A DNA stretch of 17,454 nt from CAYRHS01 sp964424125 (GTDB lineage: Bacteria; Actinomycetota; Acidimicrobiia; IMCC26256; JAOSJL01). Below, piece after piece: positions 1 through 7,071 of this stretch; the stretch's first letter is position 1; every line of letters begins with the position of its first letter. The position numbers and the translations under genes are program-made. The notes below the pieces were generated by a model. It did not search any database, was not told the DNA's origin, and saw only the letters and a list, made by a program, of their open reading frames with translations. Where the stretch lies: contig CAYRHS010000059.1 in NCBI GenBank assembly GCA_964424125.1, positions 1-17,454 on the forward strand, in the 5' to 3' direction.

Positions 1-939
1 GTCCTGGAGGCGGTAGGCGCGAAGCTTGTGACCGAGGCCGATCCCCCGCCCCTCGTGCCCCCGCAGGTAGACGAGGACGCCCTGGCCCTCGGCCGCGATG
101 CGAGCGAGCGCGAGCTCGAGCTGGAAACCGCAGTCGCAGCGCATCGAGCCGAAGACGTCGCCGGTGAGGCACTCGGAGTGGACGCGCACGAGGACCTCGG
201 GTTGTCCGGCCACGTCGCCGCGCACGAACGCCAGGTGCTCTGCACCGTCGAGGAGCGACTCGAACACGTAGGCGGTGAAATCGCCATGGCGGGTGGGGAT
301 CCGCGCTTCGGAGACTCGGCGCACGAGCTTCTCGCGCTGGCGCCGGTGGCGGATCAGGTCGGCGATCGACACGAGCACGAGCCCGTGGCGCGACGCGAAT
401 CGATCCAGGTCGGGGAGCCGAGCCATGGTGCCGTTGTCGTTCACGATCTCGGCGAGGACACCGGCGGGTGTCAGGCCCGCCAGACGAGCGAGGTCGACCG
501 CGGCCTCGGTGTGGCCGGCGCGCTTCAGCACACCGCCCTCCCGGTATCGCAACGGGAAGATGTGGCCGGGCCGGGCCAGGTCGTCGGCGCCGGTGGCGTG
601 GTCGATCAGCGCGCGGATCGTCGTACAGCGATCGGCAGCCGAGATCCCGGTCGTCGTCCCGCCCTTGGCGTCGACCGAGACGGTGAACGCGGTCCTGTGG
701 CCTTCGGTGTTGTCGGCCACCATCTGGGGAAGCTGGAGCTCGTCGAGTCGGCTCCCCTCGATCGGCGCGCAGATCACGCCGCTCGTGTGACGGACCATGA
801 ACCCGAGCGCCTCGGGCGTGACCATCTCGGCCGCCATGATCAGGTCACCCTCGTTCTCACGATCGGCGTCGTCGACCACGACGACCATCTCGCCCCGGGC
901 GACGGCGTCGATCGCTTCCTCGATGGGCCGAAAGGCCAT
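1..939 (-). CDS. ribBA: Bifunctional DHBP synthase / GTP cyclohydrolase II (partial, 3' end outside window)
   Basis: Supplies both precursors of riboflavin: the RibB half converts ribulose 5-phosphate to 3,4-dihydroxy-2-butanone 4-phosphate, the RibA half opens GTP to the diaminopyrimidine. The frame from ATG at 939 is open for 313 codons to the window edge. RibB domain about residues 1-200: acidic motif DRENEGD at 26-32, GGTTTGISAADR at 93-104 and RPGHIFPLR at 123-131. RibA domain from about 205: zinc ligands Cys257, Cys268 and Cys270 in HSECLTGDVFGSMRCDCG, and the catalytic GHEGRGIGLG at 294-303. The C-terminal ~90-100 residues are missing because the window ends. The start lies one base after the ribE stop (TGACATG) and has a Shine-Dalgarno GAGAGG about 8 nt upstream. 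Third gene of a ribD-ribE-ribBA operon; ribH may follow outside the window. Both active sites look intact in what is visible. Confidence 0.96.
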   Translation of the reverse strand, partial: MAFRPIEEAIDAVARGEMVVVVDDADRENEGDLIMAAEMVTPEALGFMVRHTSGVICAPIEGSRLDELQLPQMVADNTEGHRTAFTVSVDAKGGTTTGISAADRCTTIRALIDHATGADDLARPGHIFPLRYREGGVLKRAGHTEAAVDLARLAGLTPAGVLAEIVNDNGTMARLPDLDRFASRHGLVLVSIADLIRHRRQREKLVRRVSEARIPTRHGDFTAYVFESLLDGAEHLAFVRGDVAGQPEVLVRVHSECLTGDVFGSMRCDCGFQLELALARIAAEGQGVLVYLRGHEGRGIGLGHKLRAYRLQD

Positions 940-940
940 G

Positions 941-1558
941 TCAGATCCTCTCACGCGTCGCGAGTAGTCGTTCCACATACTTTGCGAGCACATCCACTTC
1001 CACGTTCACCGCGTCACCCTCCGAGCGCCAGCCGAGCGTGGTCACCGAGGCTGTATGGGGGATGATCGCCACTCCCACGACCACGGGTTCGACGCTCGGA
1101 GGTGTCACCGAGGTGAGCGTGAGGCTCACGCCGTCCAGCGCGATCGAGCCCTTCTCGACGGTGTACGCGCCGAGCCGGGCAGGGATCTCGACGCCGAGGC
1201 GCAGTGACTCGTCGGCCTCGAGCACGCGCCGCGTGACCCGGCCCACCCCGTCGACATGCCCCTGCACGACGTGGCCGTCCAGCGACGAACCCGCTTGCGC
1301 GGGACGTTCGAGGTTCACGCGATCACCCACCGCGAGCTCGCCCAGCGTCGTGCGGGCGAGCGTCTCGGGAACCGCGTGCGCCTCCCACCAGCCGTCATCC
1401 ACGCCAGTGGCGGAGAGGCAACAACCGTTCACCGCCACCGATGCCCCGGGACCGAGCGTCGACGCAGTCTCCGGAGCCTCGAAGCGGAGTCGGGCGCCCT
1501 CGTCGCGGTGGTCCAGCGCGACGAGGGTCCCGAGCTCTTCGATGATTCCCGTGAACAT
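941..1558 (-). CDS. ribE: Riboflavin synthase, alpha subunit
   Basis: Final riboflavin step: dismutates two 6,7-dimethyl-8-ribityllumazine molecules into riboflavin and the diaminopyrimidine, as a trimer in the cytoplasm. 205 residues, normal for the family. The N-terminus MFTGIIEELG is the family signature. Two tandem lumazine-binding barrels are visible: the first carries VNGCCLSATG near residue 44 and GDRVNLERP, the linker has GHVVQGHVDGVG near 100, and the second has KGSIALDGVSLTLT and IPHTASVTTLG. I chose ATG at 1558 because it gives the family start; GTG at 1561, directly before it and forming a GTGA overlap with the ribD stop, would add one residue. Also called ribC in some species. 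Coupled to ribD upstream and one base ahead of ribBA. Confidence 0.96.
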   Translation of the reverse strand: MFTGIIEELGTLVALDHRDEGARLRFEAPETASTLGPGASVAVNGCCLSATGVDDGWWEAHAVPETLARTTLGELAVGDRVNLERPAQAGSSLDGHVVQGHVDGVGRVTRRVLEADESLRLGVEIPARLGAYTVEKGSIALDGVSLTLTSVTPPSVEPVVVGVAIIPHTASVTTLGWRSEGDAVNVEVDVLAKYVERLLATRERI

Positions 1559-2679
1559 CACGAAGCCCGTTCGAACTCGATCCGCACGTCGTCGCCGAGG
1601 CCCTGCGCCGCCCCGACCCGCCAGTCACGGTCGACGTCGAGCGCGCGCGGCGGGAACGCCGGTGGCGCGTCGGTTCCCAGGAAGCGGGGCGCGAGGTAGA
1701 CGACCAGCCGATCAACCAGAGTCGCTCCGAGCAGCGACTCGAGCAGGGTCGGTCCGCCCTCGACGAGCAGCTGGACAACGCCTTCACCACCGAGTCGCTC
1801 GAGCGCGGCACGGAGGTCGACGCCGGCGCCGCTCGACGGGACGACCGCGACCTTCGCGCCCGCGGCACGCCACGCGTCGAGCGCGCCCGGCGCCGCGTCC
1901 TCCGTCGTGATCACGAGAGTCGGCGCCTCCTCGACTTCGAAGAGGTCGCCGTCTGCGGGGACGCGCCCGCGTGCGTCGACGAGCACCCGGACGGGCGGCG
2001 GCTCCGGCGCGGGCGCGTCTCGGACCGTCAGGCGCGGGCGGTCCGCCAACGCCGTCCCGGCACCCACCATCACGGCCTGCGAGGCCGCCCGCAACCGGTG
2101 CCCGTCGGCCCGGGCCATGGGCCCGCTGACCCACGTCGGCGACCCGGCACCCGGAGCGATCCGACCATCGAGGCTCGCGGCGATCTTGGCCACGACGAAG
2201 GGCCGCCCGGTACGGCGATGGTGGAGGTATGGGGCCAGCGATCGCTCGATCGGTCCCACGAGCGTATGCGGCGCGCGGACCACGTCGACGCCTGCGCCGG
2301 CGAGCTCGTCGAGTCCCCGTCCGGCGACGAGGGGGTCGGGGTCGGAGAGCCCGACGACGACACGCGCCACGCCCGCCTCCACGAGCGCGCCCACGCACGG
2401 CGGTGTGCGCCCCGTGTGCGCACAGGGTTCGAGCGTGACCACCGCGGTCGCCCCGCGGGCCTGGTCTCCCGCTGCTCGTAGGGCTTCGACCTCGGCGTGG
2501 GCCTCCCCCGGCCGGCCGGTGACTCCCTCGGCCACCACCGAGTCGTCACGGAGGAGCACACAGCCCACCCAGGGGTTCGGCGGCGCCAGCAGGCGGGCGG
2601 TCTCGCCAAGCTCCGTGGCTCGCTCCAGCGCCCGGGCCTCGGACTGGCTGACCTCGCCGACGCTGGTCTCACCCCTCAC
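1558..2679 (-). CDS. ribD: Bifunctional riboflavin deaminase/reductase
   Basis: Catalyses the second and third steps of the pyrimidine branch of riboflavin synthesis: deamination of the diaminopyrimidine, then NADPH-dependent reduction of its ribosyl chain. 373 residues from GTG at 2679. Deaminase domain about 15-150 with zinc site His61-Ala-Glu63 and Cys86/Cys95 in PCAHTGRTPPC. Reductase domain about 165-370 starts with FVVAKIAASLDGRIA and contains VMVGAGTALADRP and LLVEGGPTLLESLL, the NADPH-binding region. Start choice: GTG 2679 has GGAGG four bases upstream; a TTG at 2697 in the same frame would add six residues but lies at the likely transcription start, so I reject it. First gene after the extended -10 promoter at 2699-2707. 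Its TGA overlaps the start of ribE. Confidence 0.95.
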   Translation of the reverse strand: MRGETSVGEVSQSEARALERATELGETARLLAPPNPWVGCVLLRDDSVVAEGVTGRPGEAHAEVEALRAAGDQARGATAVVTLEPCAHTGRTPPCVGALVEAGVARVVVGLSDPDPLVAGRGLDELAGAGVDVVRAPHTLVGPIERSLAPYLHHRRTGRPFVVAKIAASLDGRIAPGAGSPTWVSGPMARADGHRLRAASQAVMVGAGTALADRPRLTVRDAPAPEPPPVRVLVDARGRVPADGDLFEVEEAPTLVITTEDAAPGALDAWRAAGAKVAVVPSSGAGVDLRAALERLGGEGVVQLLVEGGPTLLESLLGATLVDRLVVYLAPRFLGTDAPPAFPPRALDVDRDWRVGAAQGLGDDVRIEFERAS

Positions 2680-2697
2680 GGCACCTCCCGCGCCCAA

Positions 2698-2717
2698 AAT
2701 TGTAACACGTTCTAATT
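2698..2717 (-). promoter_or_regulatory. ribD promoter (extended -10) overlapped by a 20-bp dyad resembling a KstR-type operator
   Basis: An AT-rich island in a very GC-rich region, between the mog stop and ribD. On the minus strand it reads AATTAGAACGTGTTACAATT. Seven of ten base pairs are dyad-symmetric (AATTnnAACnnGTTnnAATT). Nested at 2714-2701, TAGAACGTGTTACA fits TnnAACnnGTTnnA, the consensus I know for the TetR-family regulator KstR. TACAAT at 2704-2699 preceded by TGT makes an extended -10 (TGnTACAAT); no -35 is visible. The expected transcript starts near 2692, leaving a leader of about 13 nt with only the Shine-Dalgarno, so no FMN riboswitch fits. Promoter call fairly likely; identity of the binding protein is inference. 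Confidence 0.55.
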
Positions 2718-2742
2718 CTGCGCGGGCGGGGGTCCCAGGTCC

Positions 2743-3225
2743 TCAATGGGGTTGCTCGCCCCGCAGGAGCGCGAGGGCGTGCGGGAGCGCCGGGAGCACC
2801 TCCTCGAGACACTCGACCGCGCCCGACGCCGATCCCGGCAGGTTGCAGACAAGACACGCCCCCACGGCGCCGCAGACGCCGCGGCTCAGCATGCCGTAGG
2901 GCCCGTCGCGGTTGCTCGCGGCGCGCATGGCCTCGGCCAGTCCGGGCGCCTCCCGCTCGAGGACGGACCGGGTGGCCTCGGGTGTCAGGTCCCGGGGACC
3001 GAAGCCGGTTCCCCCGGTCGTGAGCACCAGGCCGGCGAAGCTGTCGGTCATCCCACGCAACGCTCCCGCGACCGGATCGACGCCGTCGGCGACGACCCTC
3101 CGCTCGACGACGCGCAGGTCGGCCGCCGCGAGCCGGGCCTCCAGCGCGTCGCCCGACCGATCCTCCCGGGTGCCGGCGACGACACCGTCCGAGACGGTCA
3201 GGACCTTGGCCGGGACGTCCGCCAC
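2743..3225 (-). CDS. mog: MoaB/Mog-family molybdopterin adenylyltransferase-like protein
   Basis: Members of this family bind molybdopterin and activate it by adenylylation before molybdenum insertion. 160 residues, typical of a single MoCF-binding domain. The nucleotide/cofactor loop TGGTG is at 70-74, followed by FGPRDLTPEAT with conserved Arg78-Asp79. The N-terminal SDGVVAGTREDRSGDAL and the C-terminal LPGSASGAVECLEEVLPALPHAL also match MoaB/Mog. Start GTG 3225 lies one base after the stop of the response-regulator gene (TGACGTG), so the gene is probably translationally coupled and has only a weak Shine-Dalgarno; an in-frame ATG at 3279 would overlap the upstream gene by about 50 nt. No other molybdenum-cofactor gene is in the window, so the exact role (Mog, MoaB, or the related CinA-N type) is not settled by context. 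Confidence 0.88.
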   Translation of the reverse strand: MADVPAKVLTVSDGVVAGTREDRSGDALEARLAAADLRVVERRVVADGVDPVAGALRGMTDSFAGLVLTTGGTGFGPRDLTPEATRSVLEREAPGLAEAMRAASNRDGPYGMLSRGVCGAVGACLVCNLPGSASGAVECLEEVLPALPHALALLRGEQPH

Positions 3226-3226
3226 G

Positions 3227-4159
3227 TCAGGCCCGACGGCGGTCGATCTCGTACGCGGAGCCTTCGTGCCGCTTGGCATGGGACTTCATCTCGGTGGCGA
3301 CGGCCGACGCCTCCCATTGCGTCCCGAGCGTGCGCCGTTCGTTCGTGACGATGCCGATCGCGATCCCGATCACCGGATGAGCGATCGCCTGTCCGTGCCG
3401 ATTGTCCACCTCGACGTGGCCGAGCGCCGCGTCCTTCGGGTCGTAGAGCTTCCGGATACCGGCGTCGAACCGTTCGATGACGTCGCGCGCCACCGCCTCT
3501 GCCTGTTCCGGCCGGGTGATGACGACGAAGTCGTCACCCCCGACATGGCCCGCGAACTCCAAACCGCTCGGATGCGCCGCGAGCGCCTCGGTGATGACGC
3601 GCGCCGTGAACTTGATCACCTCATCGCCGCGAAGGAAGCCGTAGTGGTCGTTGTACGACTTGAAGTCGTTCAGGTCCGCGTAGAGTACGGCGAACTTCTG
3701 CTCCGGCTGTTTGACGAGGTCCTCCAGCTCGGCCGCGATCCGGAAGTTCCCGGGGAGACGAGTCAGCGGTGAGAGGTCGCGCATCTGGGTGGATCGGCGC
3801 AACACGCCCGAGACCCGAGCGACGAGCTCCTGGGGCTCGAACGGCTTCACCACGTAGTCGTCGGCGCCTGCACCGAAGCCCGCGACCTTGTCCGCGGCCT
3901 GGCTCTTGGCAGTGAGCAGGACGACGGGAACATTGGCGGTTCTCGGATCGGCGCGCAGCGCCTGACAGACCTCGAGGCCGTCCTTGCCCGGCATGACGAC
4001 GTCGAGCACGACAAGATCCGGTTTGAGCTTGAACGCCTCCTCGAGCGCCTCGTCGCCGTCGGCCGCGAGGTGGACCTCGTAGCCCTCGAGCGAGAGGTTG
4101 ATCTCGACCGCGCGGGCGACGTCCGGATCGTCATCGGCGATCAGGACGACTTCGGCCAC
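3227..4159 (-). CDS. Response regulator with REC and GGDEF-like (GGDDF) domains
   Basis: 310 residues. The receiver domain (1-120) has the acidic pocket Asp9-Asp11, phospho-acceptor Asp53 in VLDVVMP, Thr83 and Lys105 in VKPFEP, so it should be phosphorylated by a histidine kinase. From about 128 a diguanylate-cyclase fold follows: LTRLPGNFR, Asp162 in YADLNDFK, Asn170-Asp171, Asp179, and GGDDF at 207-211 in place of GGDEF/GGEEF. GHxxGD is GFLRGD, and the inhibitory RxxD site five residues before the motif is absent (SGLE). The C-terminal AKRHEGSAYEIDRRR matches the end of such domains. It may still make c-di-GMP, or act as a nucleotide-binding effector. GTG start at 4159 with a strong Shine-Dalgarno (AGGGAGG) about 4 nt upstream; overlaps the end of rpe by 19 nt. 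No cognate kinase is in the window. Confidence 0.9.
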   Translation of the reverse strand: MAEVVLIADDDPDVARAVEINLSLEGYEVHLAADGDEALEEAFKLKPDLVVLDVVMPGKDGLEVCQALRADPRTANVPVVLLTAKSQAADKVAGFGAGADDYVVKPFEPQELVARVSGVLRRSTQMRDLSPLTRLPGNFRIAAELEDLVKQPEQKFAVLYADLNDFKSYNDHYGFLRGDEVIKFTARVITEALAAHPSGLEFAGHVGGDDFVVITRPEQAEAVARDVIERFDAGIRKLYDPKDAALGHVEVDNRHGQAIAHPVIGIAIGIVTNERRTLGTQWEASAVATEMKSHAKRHEGSAYEIDRRRA

Positions 4160-4828
4160 GCGTCCTCCCTGAGGCGGCGGGTGGCCTCGGCCGGGTCGTC
4201 GGCACCGAAGATCGCGCTCCCCGCGACCAGCACGTCGATCCCGGCTGCCGCCGCCTGGGGTGCGGTTCTGTCGTGGATGCCTCCGTCGATCGCGAGCTCG
4301 ACCGGCAGGTCGCCCTCGTCGACGAGCTTGCGAGCCGACCGGACCTTGTCGAGCACCTCGGGGATGAAGGCCTGGCCGCCGAACCCCGGATGCACGCTCA
4401 TGAACAGCAAGACGTCGATCTCCTCCAGGTACGGGAGGACATCGTCCAGCGGGGTCTCCGGGTTGAGGGTGAGTCCGACCCGTAGCCCGAGATCGCGCAT
4501 CTCGGAGAAGGCCGGACGAGGGTCGCCCAGCTCGATGTGGATGTCACATCCGTCGGCGCCCGCGTCGGCGAAGTCGCCGAGGAGGTCGCGGGGGTTGTCG
4601 ACCATGAGGTNNNNNNNNNNAGTTGAGGAAGAGGTCGGTGTGGCGGCGCAGCGCTTTCACGACCGGTGGGCCGATCGTGAGGTTGGGCACGAAATGCCCG
4701 TCCATCACGTCGACGTGGAGCAGGTCGGCGTAGGGCGCGACCTTGGCGACGTCGTCGGCCAGGGCGGCGAAGTCGGCCGAGAGGATCGAGGGAGCGACCT
4801 TCACGGGGCCAGCGTACCTGCCGTTCAC
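4141..4828 (-). CDS. rpe: Ribulose-phosphate 3-epimerase (interrupted by a 10-N assembly gap)
   Basis: Interconverts ribulose 5-phosphate and xylulose 5-phosphate in the pentose phosphate pathway with an active-site metal. The reading frame is split by 4611-4620: the N-terminal part has VAPSILSADF, LLHVDVMDGHFVPNLTIGP and DLFLN; the C-terminal part, in another frame, has LMVDNPRDLL, CDIHIEL, MSVHPGFGGQAFIPEVL, LAIDGGI and LVAGSAIFG. Together they make a complete TIM-barrel epimerase with both catalytic aspartates (VMDGHF and IDGGI), so this is an assembly break, not a pseudogene. GTG at 4828 overlaps the rsmB stop (GTGA) and has GAGAGG upstream; GTG at 4804 would give the more usual N-terminus (MKVAPSILS). 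Its 3' end overlaps the response-regulator gene by 19 nt. Confidence 0.93.
4611..4620. other. Assembly gap (10 N) inside rpe
   Basis: Ten unknown bases. The flanking codons on the minus strand are ...CTC AAC T, then the gap, then AC CTC ATG GTC. Rpe proteins normally read one residue followed by HLMV at this point, so the expected real insert is three bases completing one codon plus the first base of His (for example giving N-C-H-L-M-V). Ten bases would break the frame, so the N count is nominal. Confidence 0.95.
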
Positions 4829-6144
4829 GACGCCTCTCGTCGGTAGCGCGCCACGAACATCCCGTCGGTGTCACGGGCCGTGGGCACGAGGAGCGCCCCG
4901 CGACCGTGGGGCCGCCACGGGAACGGCGGCGGGTCGACGGCCACGAGATCGGGGCGGGCGCGCTGTAGCCAGGCGTCGACCTCCACGGTCTCGGCCGCTG
5001 TCAGGGTGCACACCGCGTAGACGAGCACGCCCCCCTCGCGGACCGCGTCGGCGGCTTCGTCGAGCATCGCCTGCTGGAGCGCAACGAGACGGGGAACGTC
5101 GTCTCGGCCGGTGTGCCACCGGGCGTCGGCGCGTCGGCGGAGGACGCCGAGCCCCGAACACGGTGCGTCCACAAGGACGTGGTCCAAGGACCCCGGTCGA
5201 ACGGGACACGCGCGCCCGTCGGCCACGACGGCTGGGACGTCCGCCAACTCGAGGCGCCGGGCTGCGGCCCGCACGAGGCTCAGCCGCCCGGGTGCGAGAT
5301 CGGCGGCGACGACCGCACCTCGGTCGTCGAGGCGTTCCGCGATCGCGGTGGCCTTCCCTCCCGGCGCCGCCGCGACGTCCAGCACGCGCGCCGCGCCCGT
5401 CGCCCCCACGAGGTCGGCCACCGCCTGGCTGGCCTCGTCCTGCGGCGTCGCTCGGCCTTCGGACACTGCGGCGAGCGCGGCCGGGTCACCGATGCCCCGG
5501 ACGCGCAGGGACCGCTCCATTAACGCACCCGGCTCCACGTGCGCGCCGAGGGCCTCCAGCTCGGCGCGCAGTCCGGCCGTATCCGTGCGGGGATTCGGCC
5601 GCAGGGTCACCCACGGCGGCGTGTTGTCGAGCGCGAGCAGCGCGTCGGCCGCCTCGGCGCCGAGCTCTTCGCGGAACGTGGCGACGATCCAGTCGGGGTG
5701 CGACGTCCGGATCCCGACCGAGGTCGCGTCGTCACCCGTCGGAAGCGGCCATTCCGTACCGAGCGCGGCCAGTCGGCGGAGCACGGCGTTCACGTAGCCG
5801 CGAGCTCGACTCGAGCGACGCGGCAGTGCCGCGACGGTCGCACCGACCGCGGCGTGTGCGGCGACCCCGACGCGGAGCTGGTAGGCCCCCAGACGCAGCG
5901 CCGCCCGCACGGGTGGATCGAGACGGTCCAGGGGCCGGGTGCTCAGTTCCGCGAGCCGGTGGTCGAGCAGCCGCCGCCAACGCAACGTGCCCGCGACCAG
6001 CTCGGTCACGAACGCCCGGTCCCGCGGGGCGAGGTCGCTCGCGCGAAGCATGCGAGGCGTGACGACGTGCGCCCAACCTCCGTCCTCCACCGCGAGCAAC
6101 GCGCGCAGCGCGACGGCGCGCGACGTCGGTCCTGCCGCGCTCAA
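4825..6144 (-). CDS. rsmB: 16S rRNA m5C967-type methyltransferase (RsmB/Sun family)
   Basis: S-adenosylmethionine-dependent RNA cytosine-5 methyltransferase that modifies 16S rRNA. 439 residues from TTG at 6144, which forms a TTGA overlap with the fmt stop. Residues 5-130 form the NusB-like RNA-binding domain (ALRALLAVEDGG near 12-23, RLGAYQLRV near 84, YVNAVLRRLA at 117-126). The Rossmann methyltransferase domain follows: motif I LDVAAAPGGKATA at 255-267, DAPCSGLG at 326-333 with Cys329, and YAVCTL at 376-381 with Cys379, the pair of cysteines used by m5C RNA methyltransferases. The open frame runs about 400 bases further upstream, but that would overlap fmt throughout and does not resemble the family. 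It sits in a def-fmt-rsmB group linked to translation start and ribosome maturation. Confidence 0.94.
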   Translation of the reverse strand: MSAAGPTSRAVALRALLAVEDGGWAHVVTPRMLRASDLAPRDRAFVTELVAGTLRWRRLLDHRLAELSTRPLDRLDPPVRAALRLGAYQLRVGVAAHAAVGATVAALPRRSSRARGYVNAVLRRLAALGTEWPLPTGDDATSVGIRTSHPDWIVATFREELGAEAADALLALDNTPPWVTLRPNPRTDTAGLRAELEALGAHVEPGALMERSLRVRGIGDPAALAAVSEGRATPQDEASQAVADLVGATGAARVLDVAAAPGGKATAIAERLDDRGAVVAADLAPGRLSLVRAAARRLELADVPAVVADGRACPVRPGSLDHVLVDAPCSGLGVLRRRADARWHTGRDDVPRLVALQQAMLDEAADAVREGGVLVYAVCTLTAAETVEVDAWLQRARPDLVAVDPPPFPWRPHGRGALLVPTARDTDGMFVARYRREAS

Positions 6145-7058
6145 GAGCCGTCGAGCCGCAGCGACGGACGGTCGTGCCCGGCGAGCCACGCCCGCCCCGA
6201 CATCACGCGTTTGCCGGCGGGCTGCACCTCCACGAGCGAGAGGGTCCCCTCCCCCGTCTGGACCCGGGCGCCGCTTCCCACCGTCCCCGGGGGCCGATCC
6301 CGGGTCGGTCGGTCCGAACCGGGCTCGAGGCGCGCCCGCCACACCTTCAGGCGTTGACCCGCGTGCTCGGTCCAGGCTCCCGGCCGTGGGTTGCCGGCCC
6401 GGATCAAGCGATGCAGGGCTCGCGCGGGCTCGGCCCACCGGAGACGGAACTCCTCGGTCGTGATCTTGTCCGCGTAGGTCGCTTCGCCCGTCTGGGGCGT
6501 CGGCTCGCGGTCGAGGACGTGGGGGAGCTCTGCGACGAGCAGCGAGCACGAGAGCTCGGTCAGGCGATCGATCACCTCCCCCGCCGTCTCGTCCGCGCCG
6601 ATGGGTGTCCGACGCATCGCGTGGACGGGTCCGTCGTCGAGCCCTTCACCGATGCGCATGAGCGACACGCCCGTCTCCTCGTCGCCGGCGAGGATGGCCC
6701 GCTCGACCGGCGCCGCCCCCCGCCAGCGCGGGAGGAGCGAGAAGTGCACGTTGACGAAGCCGCCCGGAAGCGCGTCGAGGAACGCCGGGGGGAGCAGCTT
6801 GCCGTAGGCCACGACGACGCCCAGCACCGCCCCGGTCGCTCGGACGTCGTCGACCACCACCCGCGCCTTGTCGGGCGTCACGACCGGCAACCCGAGCGCG
6901 TCGGCCGCGCTCCGCACCGGCGTGGGCTCGGGATCACCTCGCCGACGGCGGCGCTTGTCGGGCTGGGTGACGACGAGTGCGACCTCGTGGCCGGCGTCGA
7001 CCAGCGCGCGCAGCGGGGGAACGGCGACGACGGGTGATCCGCAGTAGACGAGCCGCAC
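6141..7058 (-). CDS. fmt: Methionyl-tRNA formyltransferase
   Basis: Formylates the initiator Met-tRNA using 10-formyltetrahydrofolate. 305 residues. The formyltransferase domain opens with RLVYCGSPVVAVPPLRAL; the catalytic triad is Asn103 and His105 in VNVHFSLLPRWRGAAPVERA, and Asp141 in GEGLDDGPV. The C-terminal tRNA-binding domain follows from about 205 (RALHRLIRAGNPRPGAW, then RLKVWRARL). GTG at 7058 is the family start and has GAGAGG about five bases upstream; the open frame continues about 100 codons further but only through def. Thirteen bases separate it from def, which removes the formyl group that this enzyme adds, and its stop overlaps the rsmB start. Confidence 0.96.
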   Translation of the reverse strand: MRLVYCGSPVVAVPPLRALVDAGHEVALVVTQPDKRRRRRGDPEPTPVRSAADALGLPVVTPDKARVVVDDVRATGAVLGVVVAYGKLLPPAFLDALPGGFVNVHFSLLPRWRGAAPVERAILAGDEETGVSLMRIGEGLDDGPVHAMRRTPIGADETAGEVIDRLTELSCSLLVAELPHVLDREPTPQTGEATYADKITTEEFRLRWAEPARALHRLIRAGNPRPGAWTEHAGQRLKVWRARLEPGSDRPTRDRPPGTVGSGARVQTGEGTLSLVEVQPAGKRVMSGRAWLAGHDRPSLRLDGS

Positions 7059-7071
7059 GCGGCCCTCTCGC

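Noticed and set aside
28..1065. Plus-strand open frame over the ribBA region
   Set aside because: The minus strand encodes both RibBA active sites continuously to the window edge; the plus frame is its shadow.
2680..2742. FMN riboswitch upstream of ribD
   Set aside because: Only 63 nt separate mog and ribD and the predicted leader is about 13 nt; none of the conserved RFN structure can fit.
4141..4828. rpe as a pseudogene
   Set aside because: The break coincides exactly with the N-run; both halves keep all conserved motifs.
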